Shown one piece after another: positions 1-8,179 of a DNA stretch of 64,000 nt. Both the position numbers and the translations under genes were made by a program. The notes beneath the pieces were generated by a model, which saw only the letters and a program-made list of their open reading frames with translations, was not told the DNA's origin and did no database searches. The DNA is from Paludibacterium yongneupense DSM 18731 (GTDB lineage: Bacteria > Pseudomonadota > Gammaproteobacteria > Burkholderiales > Chromobacteriaceae), in NCBI RefSeq assembly GCF_000422925.1, contig NZ_KE383957.1:28534-92533 (forward strand). The letters are read 5' to 3'. How positions within the stretch are numbered: position 1 is the stretch's first letter; every line of letters begins with the position of its first letter.

Positions 1-1
1 C

Positions 2-877
2 GCCAATCAGTGCGACGTCGTGATTTCTGTCGGTGGCGGTTCGCCGCATGACTGTGCAAAGGGGATCGCGCTGGTCGCCGCCAATGGCGGAAAAATCGCC
101 GACTACGAAGGTGTCGACCGTTCGGCCAAGCCGCAGTTGCCCCTGGTCGCGATCAATACCACCGCGGGTACCGCTAGCGAAATGACGCGTTTCTGCATCA
201 TCACCGATGTGTCGCGTCATGTGAAAATGGCCATTGTCGACAAGCACACGACTCCGATTCTGTCGGTCAACGATCCGGTTGCCATGGCTACCATGCCCGC
301 GGGCTTGACGGCTGCTACCGGCATGGATGCGCTGACGCATGCGGTCGAAGCGTATGTTTCGACTGCCGCCACCCCGATCACCGATGCCTGCGCGCTGAAG
401 GCGGTTTCCCTGATCAGCGCTTCGCTGCGCCGTGCCGTGGCCAATGGCCAGGATATGGAAGCACGCGAGCAGATGGCGTTTGCGCAATTCTTGGCCGGTA
501 TGGCGTTCAATAATGCGTCGCTTGGCTATGTCCATGCCATGGCCCACCAACTGGGTGGCTTCTACGATTTGCCGCATGGCGTGTGCAATGCGGTATTGCT
601 GCCGCATGTGGAAGCGTTCAACGCACCGTCCTGCGCGGCGCGTCTGGCGGATGTCGCCGTTGCGATGGGGGCGCAAGCCAGTGCCGAAGGCGCTTTGGCG
701 GCGATTCGCACCTTGTCGGCCGATGTCGGCATTCCGGCCGGGCTGACCCAGCTGGGCGTGAAGCTCAAAGACTTGCCGACGCTGGCGGACAATGCGTTGA
801 AGGATGCGTGTGGTTTGACCAATCCGATCCAGCCGACACACGAGCAGGTCGTGGCGATCTACCGCGCCGCAATGTAA
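2..877 (+). CDS. Iron-containing alcohol dehydrogenase, 5'-truncated by the window edge
   Basis: Fe-type (group III) NAD(P)-dependent alcohol dehydrogenase, cytoplasmic. The reading frame is open to base 2, so the N-terminal nucleotide-binding part lies outside the window and about 291 residues remain. The visible sequence has the [10 protein letters not shown] dinucleotide-binding loop, the [10 protein letters not shown] segment, and the metal-binding region with [14 protein letters not shown] and [12 protein letters not shown] followed by DLPHG. The Asp and three His metal ligands of the family can be recognised. The gene ends at TAA 875-877, followed directly by a strong intrinsic terminator, so it is not co-transcribed with the GntR gene. 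The physiological substrate cannot be read from sequence. Confidence 0.93.
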   Translation, partial: ANQCDVVISVGGGSPHDCAKGIALVAANGGKIADYEGVDRSAKPQLPLVAINTTAGTASEMTRFCIITDVSRHVKMAIVDKHTTPILSVNDPVAMATMPAGLTAATGMDALTHAVEAYVSTAATPITDACALKAVSLISASLRRAVANGQDMEAREQMAFAQFLAGMAFNNASLGYVHAMAHQLGGFYDLPHGVCNAVLLPHVEAFNAPSCAARLADVAVAMGAQASAEGALAAIRTLSADVGIPAGLTQLGVKLKDLPTLADNALKDACGLTNPIQPTHEQVVAIYRAAM

Positions 878-892
878 CGCGCCGCGCACCAG

Positions 893-929
893 AAAAAACG
901 GGACGCCCGCCGGCGGCCCGTTTTTTTTT
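893..929 (+). terminator. Rho-independent terminator after the alcohol dehydrogenase gene
   Basis: AAAAAACGGG pairs with CCCGTTTTTT around a G+C-rich loop, followed by a run of nine T. It begins 16 bases after the stop codon. Confidence 0.85.
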
Positions 930-1101
930 GCGGCCTCGGCACGGCTGCCGTCTCCATCCCGTCGCTGCGCATGCACCAATCCAGGCGGGCATGCACCGAC
1001 AAGGACGCGCTGCCGCACGACTGCCCATCCCTCCGCCTCGCCGAACCCGGCATTCGCCCTGATTTGTCGCCGGATTTCCGTTTTTTCTTCGTGTTTTCGC
1101 C

Positions 1102-1117
1102 TGGCACGCGATTTGCT
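1102..1117 (+). promoter_or_regulatory. Sigma-54 (RpoN) -24/-12 promoter for the GntR/amino-acid transporter operon
   Basis: TGGCACGCGATTTGCT contains GG and GC separated by exactly 10 bases. It matches the RpoN consensus TGGCACG-N4-TTGCW at every fixed position. The predicted transcription start is near 1128, about 50 bases before the GntR start codon. RpoN promoters need an enhancer-binding activator such as NtrC. No full NtrC dyad was recognised in the about 130 bases upstream; only isolated GCACC half-sites occur near 973 and 993. Confidence 0.7.
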
Positions 1118-1132
1118 GTTCCGTACCGGCCT

Positions 1133-1149
1133 GACTGGTCTTACCAGTC
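1133..1149. promoter_or_regulatory. Perfect 17-bp palindrome, probable FadR-type GntR operator
   Basis: GACTGGTCTTACCAGTC is a perfect inverted repeat (7-bp arms, 3-bp spacer) with the TGGT-N3-ACCA core typical of FadR-subfamily GntR regulators. It starts about 5 bases downstream of the start site predicted from the sigma-54 promoter and 28 bp before the GntR gene. Repression by roadblock or start-site occlusion is therefore likely, with autoregulation by the adjacent gene. Confidence 0.7.
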
Positions 1150-1176
1150 GACCCGCACAGAGGAGCTACGATCGTC

Positions 1177-1890
1177 ATGGACCGCTTGTCCAGTTTTGCC
1201 GCACACCTTCTGCAAGGCCGGATTCAGGATGGAAGCTATGGCCCGGGCGATGCCTTGCCATCGCAGCGCGAACTGTCCCTGGCTCTCGGCATCAGTCGCG
1301 CCTCGCTGCGCGAAGCCATCTCCATGCTGGAGGGGCTGGGGCTCGTATATTGCCAGCCGGGAAAGGGGGTGTATGTCTGCGGCGGGCTGGCGCCACGGTA
1401 CGGTGGCCTGAGCCGGACGGTAAGCGAGCAGGCTGGACAGATGTTCCAGTTGCGCGCCGTGCTCGAGCCGGCGGCCGCAGCGCTTGCCGCCAGCGCGATC
1501 ACCGCGGACGATCTCGCACAGTTGCACCATCTCCATGACCGGATGCAGCAGGCCTTGCGCCAGACCGATCTGGTCGGTGCCTCCGGTTTCGATCTTACCT
1601 TTCATATGAGCCTCGCCCGCTACTCGGGCAATACGGTCCTCGCAACCGTGGTCAGGCAGATGGAGCAGCCGATCTCTCACAGCGTGCGCCTGCCGTTTGC
1701 CGCTACGCCCAGCATATGGGAGACCGCCGAAGAGCATGGCGAAGTGCTCGATGCCGTTAGCCGGCACAAGCCGGAGCAGGCCTATGCGGCCATGCTCCAC
1801 CACTTGCAACAGGCCGCGCGACGCGCGGATATCGTTTTTAATCTTCCCTACCGCATCGCTGCGGCTCAATCCGAAGGAGTCTCTGCATGA
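1177..1890 (+). CDS. GntR family (FadR/FCD subfamily) transcriptional regulator
   Basis: DNA-binding regulator of 237 residues. Residues about 5-70 form the GntR winged helix (PSQRELSLALGISRASLREAI is cleanly recognisable, with the wing after it). Residues about 85-215 form the helical FCD ligand-binding domain. The ATG at 1177 is preceded by AGGAG at 1161-1165. It overlaps the next gene, a solute-binding protein, by 4 bases (ATGA), so it is the first gene of that transporter operon. The palindrome at 1133-1149 fits its subfamily, so it probably represses its own operon in response to a small acid or amino acid. The effector is unknown. Confidence 0.88.
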   Translation: MDRLSSFAAHLLQGRIQDGSYGPGDALPSQRELSLALGISRASLREAISMLEGLGLVYCQPGKGVYVCGGLAPRYGGLSRTVSEQAGQMFQLRAVLEPAAAALAASAITADDLAQLHHLHDRMQQALRQTDLVGASGFDLTFHMSLARYSGNTVLATVVRQMEQPISHSVRLPFAATPSIWETAEEHGEVLDAVSRHKPEQAYAAMLHHLQQAARRADIVFNLPYRIAAAQSEGVSA

Positions 1891-2672
1891 ACCCTCGTTT
1901 ACGTTTCCTGGTGTCGGCCGCCTTGTGCTGCGGTCTGTCCTTTTCCGCTGCCGCGCATGCCGATGCGTTGGCCAACATCAAGAAAGCGGGCGTGCTGCGG
2001 GTGGCCGTTCCGCAGGATTTCCCGCCGTTTGGTTCGGTCGGCGCCGACCTGAAGCCGCAGGGCTACGACATCGATGTCGCCGCCATGCTGGCCAGAGATC
2101 TCGGGGTGAAACTGGCGTTGACGCCCGTGACCAGCGCCAACCGCGTGCCGTTTCTGACCACGGGCAAAGTCGATCTGGTGATTTCGAGTCTCGGCAAGAA
2201 CCCGGAGCGCGAGAAAGTTCTCGATTTCTCCGTCGCCTATGCCCCGTTCTATAACGGCGTTTTCGGCCCGGCCGGGGCGAGTGTGGCCAATGTGGCCGCG
2301 CTGGCGGGCAAGACGATCGCGGTGACGCGCGGCTCGGTGGAGGATCTGGAACTGAGCAAGGTGGCGCCTGCGAGTGCGGTCATCAAGCGTTTCGAGGACA
2401 ACAACAGCACGGTTTCCGCCTATTACTCGGGGCAGGTGCAATTGATCGCGACCGGCAATGTGGTGGCGGCAGCGCTGAAGAAACGCGACACGCAGAAGTC
2501 GCTGGAGACCAAGTTCCTGATCAAGGACTCCCCGTGTTTCATCGGCATCAACAAGAACGAACCGCAGCTGCTGGCCCGGGTCAATGCGGCAGTGGCGAGT
2601 GCGCGAAAATCGGGAGAGTTGAACCGGATTTCCCTGCGCTGGCTGAATACGCCTCTGCCCGCTGCATTCTGA
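1887..2672 (+). CDS. Amino-acid ABC transporter periplasmic solute-binding protein (family 3)
   Basis: Periplasmic binding protein of 261 residues. A Sec signal peptide (basic start, hydrophobic core, AAAHA-type cleavage site near residue 25) precedes a family-3 solute-binding fold beginning with GVLRVAVPQDFPPFG. The family hallmark region GYDIDVAAMLARDLGVKL follows, then KVDLVISSL and the DFS-AYAPF strand. AAGGAG precedes the ATG. Two permease genes and an ATPase follow in the same direction, completing a polar amino-acid uptake (PAAT) system. Substrate specificity within the family (glutamine, cystine, arginine and others) cannot be assigned. Confidence 0.9.
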   Translation: MNPRLRFLVSAALCCGLSFSAAAHADALANIKKAGVLRVAVPQDFPPFGSVGADLKPQGYDIDVAAMLARDLGVKLALTPVTSANRVPFLTTGKVDLVISSLGKNPEREKVLDFSVAYAPFYNGVFGPAGASVANVAALAGKTIAVTRGSVEDLELSKVAPASAVIKRFEDNNSTVSAYYSGQVQLIATGNVVAAALKKRDTQKSLETKFLIKDSPCFIGINKNEPQLLARVNAAVASARKSGELNRISLRWLNTPLPAAF

Positions 2673-2700
2673 GCCCCGGTCGCGACGATGGAGGAGGATT

Positions 2701-3375
2701 ATGGCGTATCAGTTTGATTTTTCAGGGATATGGGAGTACCGGGCCGAACTCGCCGCCGGTGTGGTGCACACGCTGGCCTTGACCGGGGTCGGCACCGTGT
2801 TCGGCCTGCTGGTGGGGGTGGTGGGCGGCGCCGTGCGCGGTTGGCGGGTCGAACCGTACAACCGGCTCTGCGGTCTCTATGTCGAGTTGATCCGCAATAC
2901 CCCGTTTCTGGTGCAGCTGTTCTTCATTTTTTTCGGTTTGCCCGCTTTGGGCGTGCATTTGAACGAGTGGGTCGCCGCGGCGCTGGCAATGATCATCAAT
3001 CTGGGGGCCTATACCACCGAGATCGTGCGGGCCGGCGTTCAGGCGACGCCGCGCGGCCAGATGGAGGCCGGCCTGTCGCTGGCGATGTCGCGGCGACAGG
3101 TGTTCTGGCACGTGGTGCTGCCGCCCGCGCTCGGTCGCGTGTGGCCTGCCTTGTGCAGCCAGATCGTGATCGTGATGCTCGGATCGTCGGTCTGCTCGCA
3201 GATTTCGGCCGAAGAGCTGACCTTTGCCGCCAGTTATATCCAGTCGCGGAATTTTCGCGCGTTTGAAACCTATATCGTCACTGCCGTGCTCTATCTGCTG
3301 CTGGCCATCGTCTTGCGCCATCTGCTCAACCGCCTGGGGGCACGACTGACGAACCGGGACGTCGCCAAGCCATGA
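2701..3375 (+). CDS. Amino-acid ABC transporter permease (HisM/GlnP family), first subunit
   Basis: Inner-membrane permease of 224 residues with the usual five hydrophobic segments of the His/Glu/Gln/Arg permease family. ELIRNTPFLVQLFFIFFGLP is the family signature near residue 60. The EAA coupling loop (EAGLSLAMSRRQVFWHVVLPPA, residues about 120-141) docks on the ATPase. GGAGGA precedes the ATG. It overlaps the second permease gene by 4 bases, so the two probably form a heterodimeric pore. Confidence 0.92.
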   Translation: MAYQFDFSGIWEYRAELAAGVVHTLALTGVGTVFGLLVGVVGGAVRGWRVEPYNRLCGLYVELIRNTPFLVQLFFIFFGLPALGVHLNEWVAAALAMIINLGAYTTEIVRAGVQATPRGQMEAGLSLAMSRRQVFWHVVLPPALGRVWPALCSQIVIVMLGSSVCSQISAEELTFAASYIQSRNFRAFETYIVTAVLYLLLAIVLRHLLNRLGARLTNRDVAKP

Positions 3376-4028
3376 TCGAATTTTCCATATGGACGATTTT
3401 GCAGTATCTGGCACAGGGCCTGGGCTGGACGCTGTGCCTGTCCTTGCTGGCCTTTGTGCTGGGCGGGGCGGTGGGGGGCGGGATTCTGCTCGCCCGTATC
3501 GCCACCTATCCGCTGCTGCGCGTCTTCGCACGCGGCTATATCGAGTTTTTTCAGGGAACGCCGCTGCTGATGCAGTTGTTCATGGTGTTCTTCGGCCTGT
3601 CATTGCTGGGCCGCGATGTGTCGCCCTGGGTGGCCGCCGGCTTTTCACTGACGTTATATAGCGCGGCCTTTCTGGCCGAGATCTGGCGTGGCTGTGTCGA
3701 AGCGGTCGATCGCGGACAGTGGGAAGCGGCTGCCAGTCTGGCGATGTCGCGATGGGAACAGCTGCGCCACGTCATCCTGCCGCAGGCGTTGCGCCATGCG
3801 GTGACGCCGACGGTGGGCTTCTCGGTGCAGATCGTCAAGGGAACCGCGGTGACGTCCATCATCGGCATGACCGAATTGACCAAGACCGGTTCGATACTGG
3901 CCAACGCCACCTTGCAGCCCTTCACGATCTTCGGGATGGTGGGGCTTGGCTACTTCCTGCTTTGTTATCCGCTGTCCCGTCTGGCCCATTACCTGGAAAG
4001 GAAGTTGAATGTCCTTGCTGCGCATTGA
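3372..4028 (+). CDS. Amino-acid ABC transporter permease (HisQ/GlnP family), second subunit
   Basis: Inner-membrane permease of 218 residues, paralogous to the preceding gene. It has the YIEFFQGTPLLMQLFMVFFG signature and an EAA loop (EAAASLAMSRWEQLRHVILPQA). Translation is coupled through a 4-base overlap upstream. Its 3' end overlaps the ATPase gene by 20 bases. Tight packing of the binding protein, two permeases and ATPase indicates one transport complex. Confidence 0.92.
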   Translation: MIEFSIWTILQYLAQGLGWTLCLSLLAFVLGGAVGGGILLARIATYPLLRVFARGYIEFFQGTPLLMQLFMVFFGLSLLGRDVSPWVAAGFSLTLYSAAFLAEIWRGCVEAVDRGQWEAAASLAMSRWEQLRHVILPQALRHAVTPTVGFSVQIVKGTAVTSIIGMTELTKTGSILANATLQPFTIFGMVGLGYFLLCYPLSRLAHYLERKLNVLAAH

Positions 4029-4740
4029 TTCCGTGCATAAGCACTTCGGCAGCCATCATGTGCTCAAAGGAGTCGACCTCAAAGTCGAAGCGGGCGAAGT
4101 GGTGGCCATCATCGGACGCAGCGGCTCCGGCAAGAGCACCCTGCTGCGTTCCATCAACGGGCTGGAAACCCTCAGCGATGGGCTGATCGAGGTGGACGGC
4201 GAACGCCTGCATGCCGGGCAGACCGATATGCGGGCCCTGCGGCTCAAGGTCGGCATGGTGTTCCAGCAGTTCAACTTGTTCCCCCATCTCAGCGTGGTCG
4301 AGAACGTCATGCTGGCGCTGGGCGTGGTAAAGAAAATGGCGCGCTCGCAGGCGCGCGAATGCGCGCATGCGGTATTGGACAAGGTCGGTCTGTCGCACAA
4401 GCTGGATGCCCGCCCCGGGCAGCTGTCAGGAGGGCAGCAGCAGCGCGTGGCGATAGCGCGCGCACTGGCGATGTCGCCCAAGGTCCTGCTGTGCGATGAG
4501 ATCACCTCGGCGCTTGATCCGGAGCTGGTCAGCGAGGTGCTGGCCGTCGTGCGGCAGTTGGCGGGCGAGGGGATGACGCTGGTAATGGTCACGCATGAAA
4601 TGCGCTTCGCGCGAGAAGTCGGCGACAAGGTTGTCTTCATGCATGAAGGCCGCATTCATGAGCAGGGGACGCCCGAGCAGATGTTTGGCGCGCCGCGCAG
4701 CAGGGAACTGGCCGCTTTCATCGGGGCGCTTGGCGGCTGA
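4009..4740 (+). CDS. Amino-acid ABC transporter ATP-binding protein (GlnQ/HisP family)
   Basis: Cytoplasmic ATPase of 243 residues that powers the polar amino-acid transporter. Walker A is GRSGSGKST (about residue 35), the Q-loop FQQFNLF, the signature LSGGQQQRVAIARAL, Walker B LLCDEITSALD (ending DE-I where most members have DEP), and the switch His is in MVTHEM. A Shine-Dalgarno AGGAAG precedes the ATG inside the end of the permease gene. It is the last gene of the operon; a separate sigma-54-like promoter for the next gene begins 21 bases after its stop. Confidence 0.94.
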   Translation: MSLLRIDSVHKHFGSHHVLKGVDLKVEAGEVVAIIGRSGSGKSTLLRSINGLETLSDGLIEVDGERLHAGQTDMRALRLKVGMVFQQFNLFPHLSVVENVMLALGVVKKMARSQARECAHAVLDKVGLSHKLDARPGQLSGGQQQRVAIARALAMSPKVLLCDEITSALDPELVSEVLAVVRQLAGEGMTLVMVTHEMRFAREVGDKVVFMHEGRIHEQGTPEQMFGAPRSRELAAFIGALGG

Positions 4741-4760
4741 AAGCGGCGCGAGCCGGCAGT

Positions 4761-4776
4761 TGGCAGGTTTCTTGCC
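4761..4776 (+). promoter_or_regulatory. Probable sigma-54 promoter for the transporter-fused sensor kinase
   Basis: TGGCAGGTTTCTTGCC has GG-N10-GC spacing and the TTGC -12 element. It departs from TGGCACG-N4-TTGCW at the sixth base (G for C) and the last base. The predicted start near 4787 leaves a leader of about 20 bases to the GTG at 4808, just enough for the AGGAG at 4797-4801. Confidence 0.5.
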
Positions 4777-4807
4777 TTGCAGGTGCATGATATGGCAGGA
4801 GATCATC

Positions 4808-7800
4808 GTGGACACGCCCCCCGATCAGAATGCACCTGTTCAGCATATCGTCAAGATCCGCCGCGATTATAACGGCTGGGTGGCGCGCGAGACGCTGGAA
4901 GACTATGCCTTGCGCTTTACGCCCCGCCGCTTCCGGCAGTGGTCGGAGTGGCGGGTGGCCAATACCGCTTTTGGCGCCGCTTCTTTCCTGGTGCTGGAGG
5001 CCGTCGGTGCCACCATGATGGTCGACGCCGGTTTTTTCAACGCGTTCTGGGCGATTCTCGCCACCGGCGCCATCATTTTCCTGGCCGGCTTGCCCATCAG
5101 CCTCTATGCCGCCCGCTATGGCGTGGACATGGACCTGCTGACGCGCGGCGCCGGTTTCGGCTATATCGGTTCGACCATCACCTCGCTGATCTACGCGTCC
5201 TTCACCTTCATTTTCTTTGCGCTGGAAGCGGCCATCATGGCGTATGCGCTCGAGCTGGGCTTCGGGATTCCCCCTGTCTGGGGCTATTTGCTGTGCGCTC
5301 TGGTGGTGCTGCCGCTGGTCACTCATGGAGTGACCGTGATCAGCCGGCTGCAGACCTGGACACAGCCGCTGTGGCTGGTGTTGCTGGTTCTGCCCTATGT
5401 GTTTGTACTCAGACATGACCCCACCGTGCTATCGGGGCTGTGGCGTTTTGGCGGAACCGAAGCCGTGGGTGCGCAGTTCGATGTGCGTCGCTTTGGTGCG
5501 GCGTTGACGGTCGGGGTAGCGCTGATCACCCAGATGGGGGAACAGGCTGATTATTTGCGCTTCATGCCGCCTCGCAGTCCGTATAATTCGCGGCGCTGGC
5601 TATGGGCTACCATCATCGGCGGCCCGGGTTGGGTATTGCCCGGGGTGGCTAAGATGCTGGGCGGAGCGCTTCTGGCCTGGCTGGCCTTGCGTAATGCGGT
5701 GCCGGTCGAGCGCGCGGTCGATCCGAATCAGATGTATCTGGTCGGTTTCTCGCATGTGTTTTCCGATGCCCGGCTGGCGATAGCGGCGACGACGCTGTTC
5801 GTCATCGTGTCCCAGCTTAAAATCAATGTGACCAATGCCTACGCCGGTTCGCTGGCGTGGTCCAATTTCTTCTCCCGGCTCACGCACAGTCATCCCGGAC
5901 GCGTGGTGTGGGTGGTATTCAATACCACGATCGCGCTGATGCTGATGGAACTGGAGGTGTTTCAGGCGCTCGGGCAGATACTCGGCCTGTTTTCCAATAT
6001 CGCCATCTCCTGGATCATGGCGGTGGTTGCCGATCTGATGATCAACAAGCCTTTGGGCCTGAGCCCGGCCGGCATCGAGTTCAAGCGTAGTCATTTGTTC
6101 GACATCAACCCGGTCGGCGTCGGGGCGATGGGCCTGGCTTCGATCCTGTCGGTGTCCGCCCATGTCGGGCTGCTGGGTGCGGCCGTGCAGCCTCTGGCGC
6201 CCTGCGTGGCGATGCTGGCCGCCTTGCTGGCCTCGTCCTTGCTCGCCTGTCTGACGCGCGGTCGCTATTACCTGGCGCGCCCGGCGGATGCTGACACCAG
6301 GCGCTACCGTCGCTGCGTGGTGTGCGAGCGCGAGTATGAGGCCGAGGATATGGCCTTCTGCCCGGCTTATCAGGGGGGAATCTGCTCGCTGTGCTGTACG
6401 CTGGATGCGCGGTGCGACGATCTGTGCAAGCCGCACGCACACCTGGCCGGACAATGGGCCTGGCTGCTCCGGCGTCTGTTGCCGGACCGGCTGCGGCCTT
6501 ATCTCGAGCGCGGGCTCGGCCACTACTTGCTGTTGATGGGAGGCATGGCGGCTTCGCTGGCCTTGTTGCTCGGCCTGATGTACTGCGTAGAGCGGGATGG
6601 CGGAAGCCGCCAGGTGCCGCCTGCCCTGTATCTGCGGCTGTTTGCCGCCTTGCTGCTGGCGGGCGGGGTGGCGGCGTGGTGGATGGTGCTCACGCACAAG
6701 AGCCGGCAGGTGGCGCAGGAGGAGTCCAACCGGCAGACCCGGCGCCTGATGCAGGAAATCGCCTCGCACGGTCGCACCGACGCGCAGTTGCAACAAGCGC
6801 GCCGCGATGCGGAACAGGCCAATCGCGCCAAGACCCGCTATGTCTCGGCGATCAGCCACGAGTTGCGCACGCCGCTGAATAGTCTGCTGGGCTATGCGCA
6901 GATTCTAGACGGCGACGATAGTGTCGCTCCCGTCCATCGGCAGGCGCTGCAGGTGATCCGGCGCAGCGGCGACCATCTGCTTTCGGTGATCGAAGGCAGC
7001 ATGGACATCGCCCGCATCGAGAGCGGGCGGTTGAGTCTCGATACCCGGGCGGTCGACTTTGGCGGGCTCATCAATCAGATCGTTGCCATGTTCGAGCTGC
7101 AGGCGAGCAACAAGGGGCTGGATTTCCGCTTCGAACCGGAGGGGGCGTTGCCGGCCGTGGTGCGGGCCGACGAAAAACGTTTGCGTCAGATACTGATCAA
7201 CATCCTGGGCAACGCTGTCAAATTCACCGTGCACGGCAGCGTGCGTTTCAGCTTGCGCTATCAGCGTGAAATGGCGCAGTTCGATATCGCCGACAGTGGT
7301 CCCGGCATGGCGGCAGACGAACTCGCGCGCGTATTCGAACCCTTCGAACGGGGCAGCGCCGCCAGCGGCGGCAGCGGCCTCGGCCTGACCATCAGCAAGA
7401 TGCTGGTCGACCTCATGGGCGGCGAATTGACTGCCAGCAGCCAGCCGGGCCAGGGCAGCCGCTTCAGCGTCCGGCTGTTTCTGCCGCAGGCGAGGATGGC
7501 GCTGGACGAGCGCGAACCGCAGCGTCGCAACCGGGTGGGCTATGTCGGGCCACGTCGTCGCATCATGCTGGTCGATAACGAGTGCGTGGACCGCGAGATG
7601 CTGGCGCGGGTCCTGCAGCCGCTCGGCTTCGAAATCGGGCAGGCGGAATCCGGACTGGAGTGCCTGGCACGCTTGCCTGTTTTCCAGCCGCACCTCGTCT
7701 TCATCGATCTGGCGATGCCGGGCATCGATGGCTGGGAAACCTTGCGCCGTATCCGCCGCCAGCGGCAATGCGGGGCGAGGCTGGCGGTGATATCGGCCAA

Positions 7801-8179
7801 TGCCTTCGACAAGGGACAGGATAACGATGCCGGTATCGCCGATGAGGATTTCATCCTCAAACCGGTCAAGGTCGAGGAATTGCTGGACTGGATCGGGCGG
7901 GCGCTGGAACTGGAGTGGGTCGCCCGTCCCGAGCCTTCTGCCCGGCTGGCGCCGGAGCGTGTTGAACGGCCCCCTGCGCATGAGCTGGCAGGTCTGCTGG
8001 CGGCGCTGGAACTCGGCTATGTGCGCGGCATCCGCCTGGAGCTCGAGTGTCTGGACAAGGGCGGCCGCACCGCTTTCGTCGCCGCGGCGACCCGCCTGGT
8101 CGACGGTTTCCGTTTCGAGGAGTTGAAGGCGTTTCTGGCCGGGGTGGAGGGAGGGGAGCATGAGCGCGGTGCCATCTGA
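4808..8179 (+). CDS. NCS1 transporter-like hybrid sensor histidine kinase/response regulator
   Basis: Membrane sensor of 1123 residues. Residues about 40-490 resemble an NCS1 nucleobase/hydantoin permease (about 12 membrane segments). Residues 503-540 are a cysteine-rich cytoplasmic segment (CVVC, then a CSLCC cluster and later Cys/His) suggesting a metal site. Two more membrane segments (about 572-595 and 609-630) and a short coiled coil follow. The HisKA box has phospho-acceptor His684 in SHELRTP. The HATPase has its N box (NILGNAVKF) and GSGLGL G box. The receiver has Asp967. A helical tail of about 80 residues has no evident HPt histidine. GTG 4808 was chosen because AGGAG lies 6 bases before it; an ATG at 4787 is an alternative. 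It overlaps the response regulator gene by 20 bases. CbrA has a similar plan but carries an SSS transporter domain. The ligand is unknown; a nitrogenous base, hydantoin or allantoin-like compound is inferred. Confidence 0.88.
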   Translation: MDTPPDQNAPVQHIVKIRRDYNGWVARETLEDYALRFTPRRFRQWSEWRVANTAFGAASFLVLEAVGATMMVDAGFFNAFWAILATGAIIFLAGLPISLYAARYGVDMDLLTRGAGFGYIGSTITSLIYASFTFIFFALEAAIMAYALELGFGIPPVWGYLLCALVVLPLVTHGVTVISRLQTWTQPLWLVLLVLPYVFVLRHDPTVLSGLWRFGGTEAVGAQFDVRRFGAALTVGVALITQMGEQADYLRFMPPRSPYNSRRWLWATIIGGPGWVLPGVAKMLGGALLAWLALRNAVPVERAVDPNQMYLVGFSHVFSDARLAIAATTLFVIVSQLKINVTNAYAGSLAWSNFFSRLTHSHPGRVVWVVFNTTIALMLMELEVFQALGQILGLFSNIAISWIMAVVADLMINKPLGLSPAGIEFKRSHLFDINPVGVGAMGLASILSVSAHVGLLGAAVQPLAPCVAMLAALLASSLLACLTRGRYYLARPADADTRRYRRCVVCEREYEAEDMAFCPAYQGGICSLCCTLDARCDDLCKPHAHLAGQWAWLLRRLLPDRLRPYLERGLGHYLLLMGGMAASLALLLGLMYCVERDGGSRQVPPALYLRLFAALLLAGGVAAWWMVLTHKSRQVAQEESNRQTRRLMQEIASHGRTDAQLQQARRDAEQANRAKTRYVSAISHELRTPLNSLLGYAQILDGDDSVAPVHRQALQVIRRSGDHLLSVIEGSMDIARIESGRLSLDTRAVDFGGLINQIVAMFELQASNKGLDFRFEPEGALPAVVRADEKRLRQILINILGNAVKFTVHGSVRFSLRYQREMAQFDIADSGPGMAADELARVFEPFERGSAASGGSGLGLTISKMLVDLMGGELTASSQPGQGSRFSVRLFLPQARMALDEREPQRRNRVGYVGPRRRIMLVDNECVDREMLARVLQPLGFEIGQAESGLECLARLPVFQPHLVFIDLAMPGIDGWETLRRIRRQRQCGARLAVISANAFDKGQDNDAGIADEDFILKPVKVEELLDWIGRALELEWVARPEPSARLAPERVERPPAHELAGLLAALELGYVRGIRLELECLDKGGRTAFVAAATRLVDGFRFEELKAFLAGVEGGEHERGAI

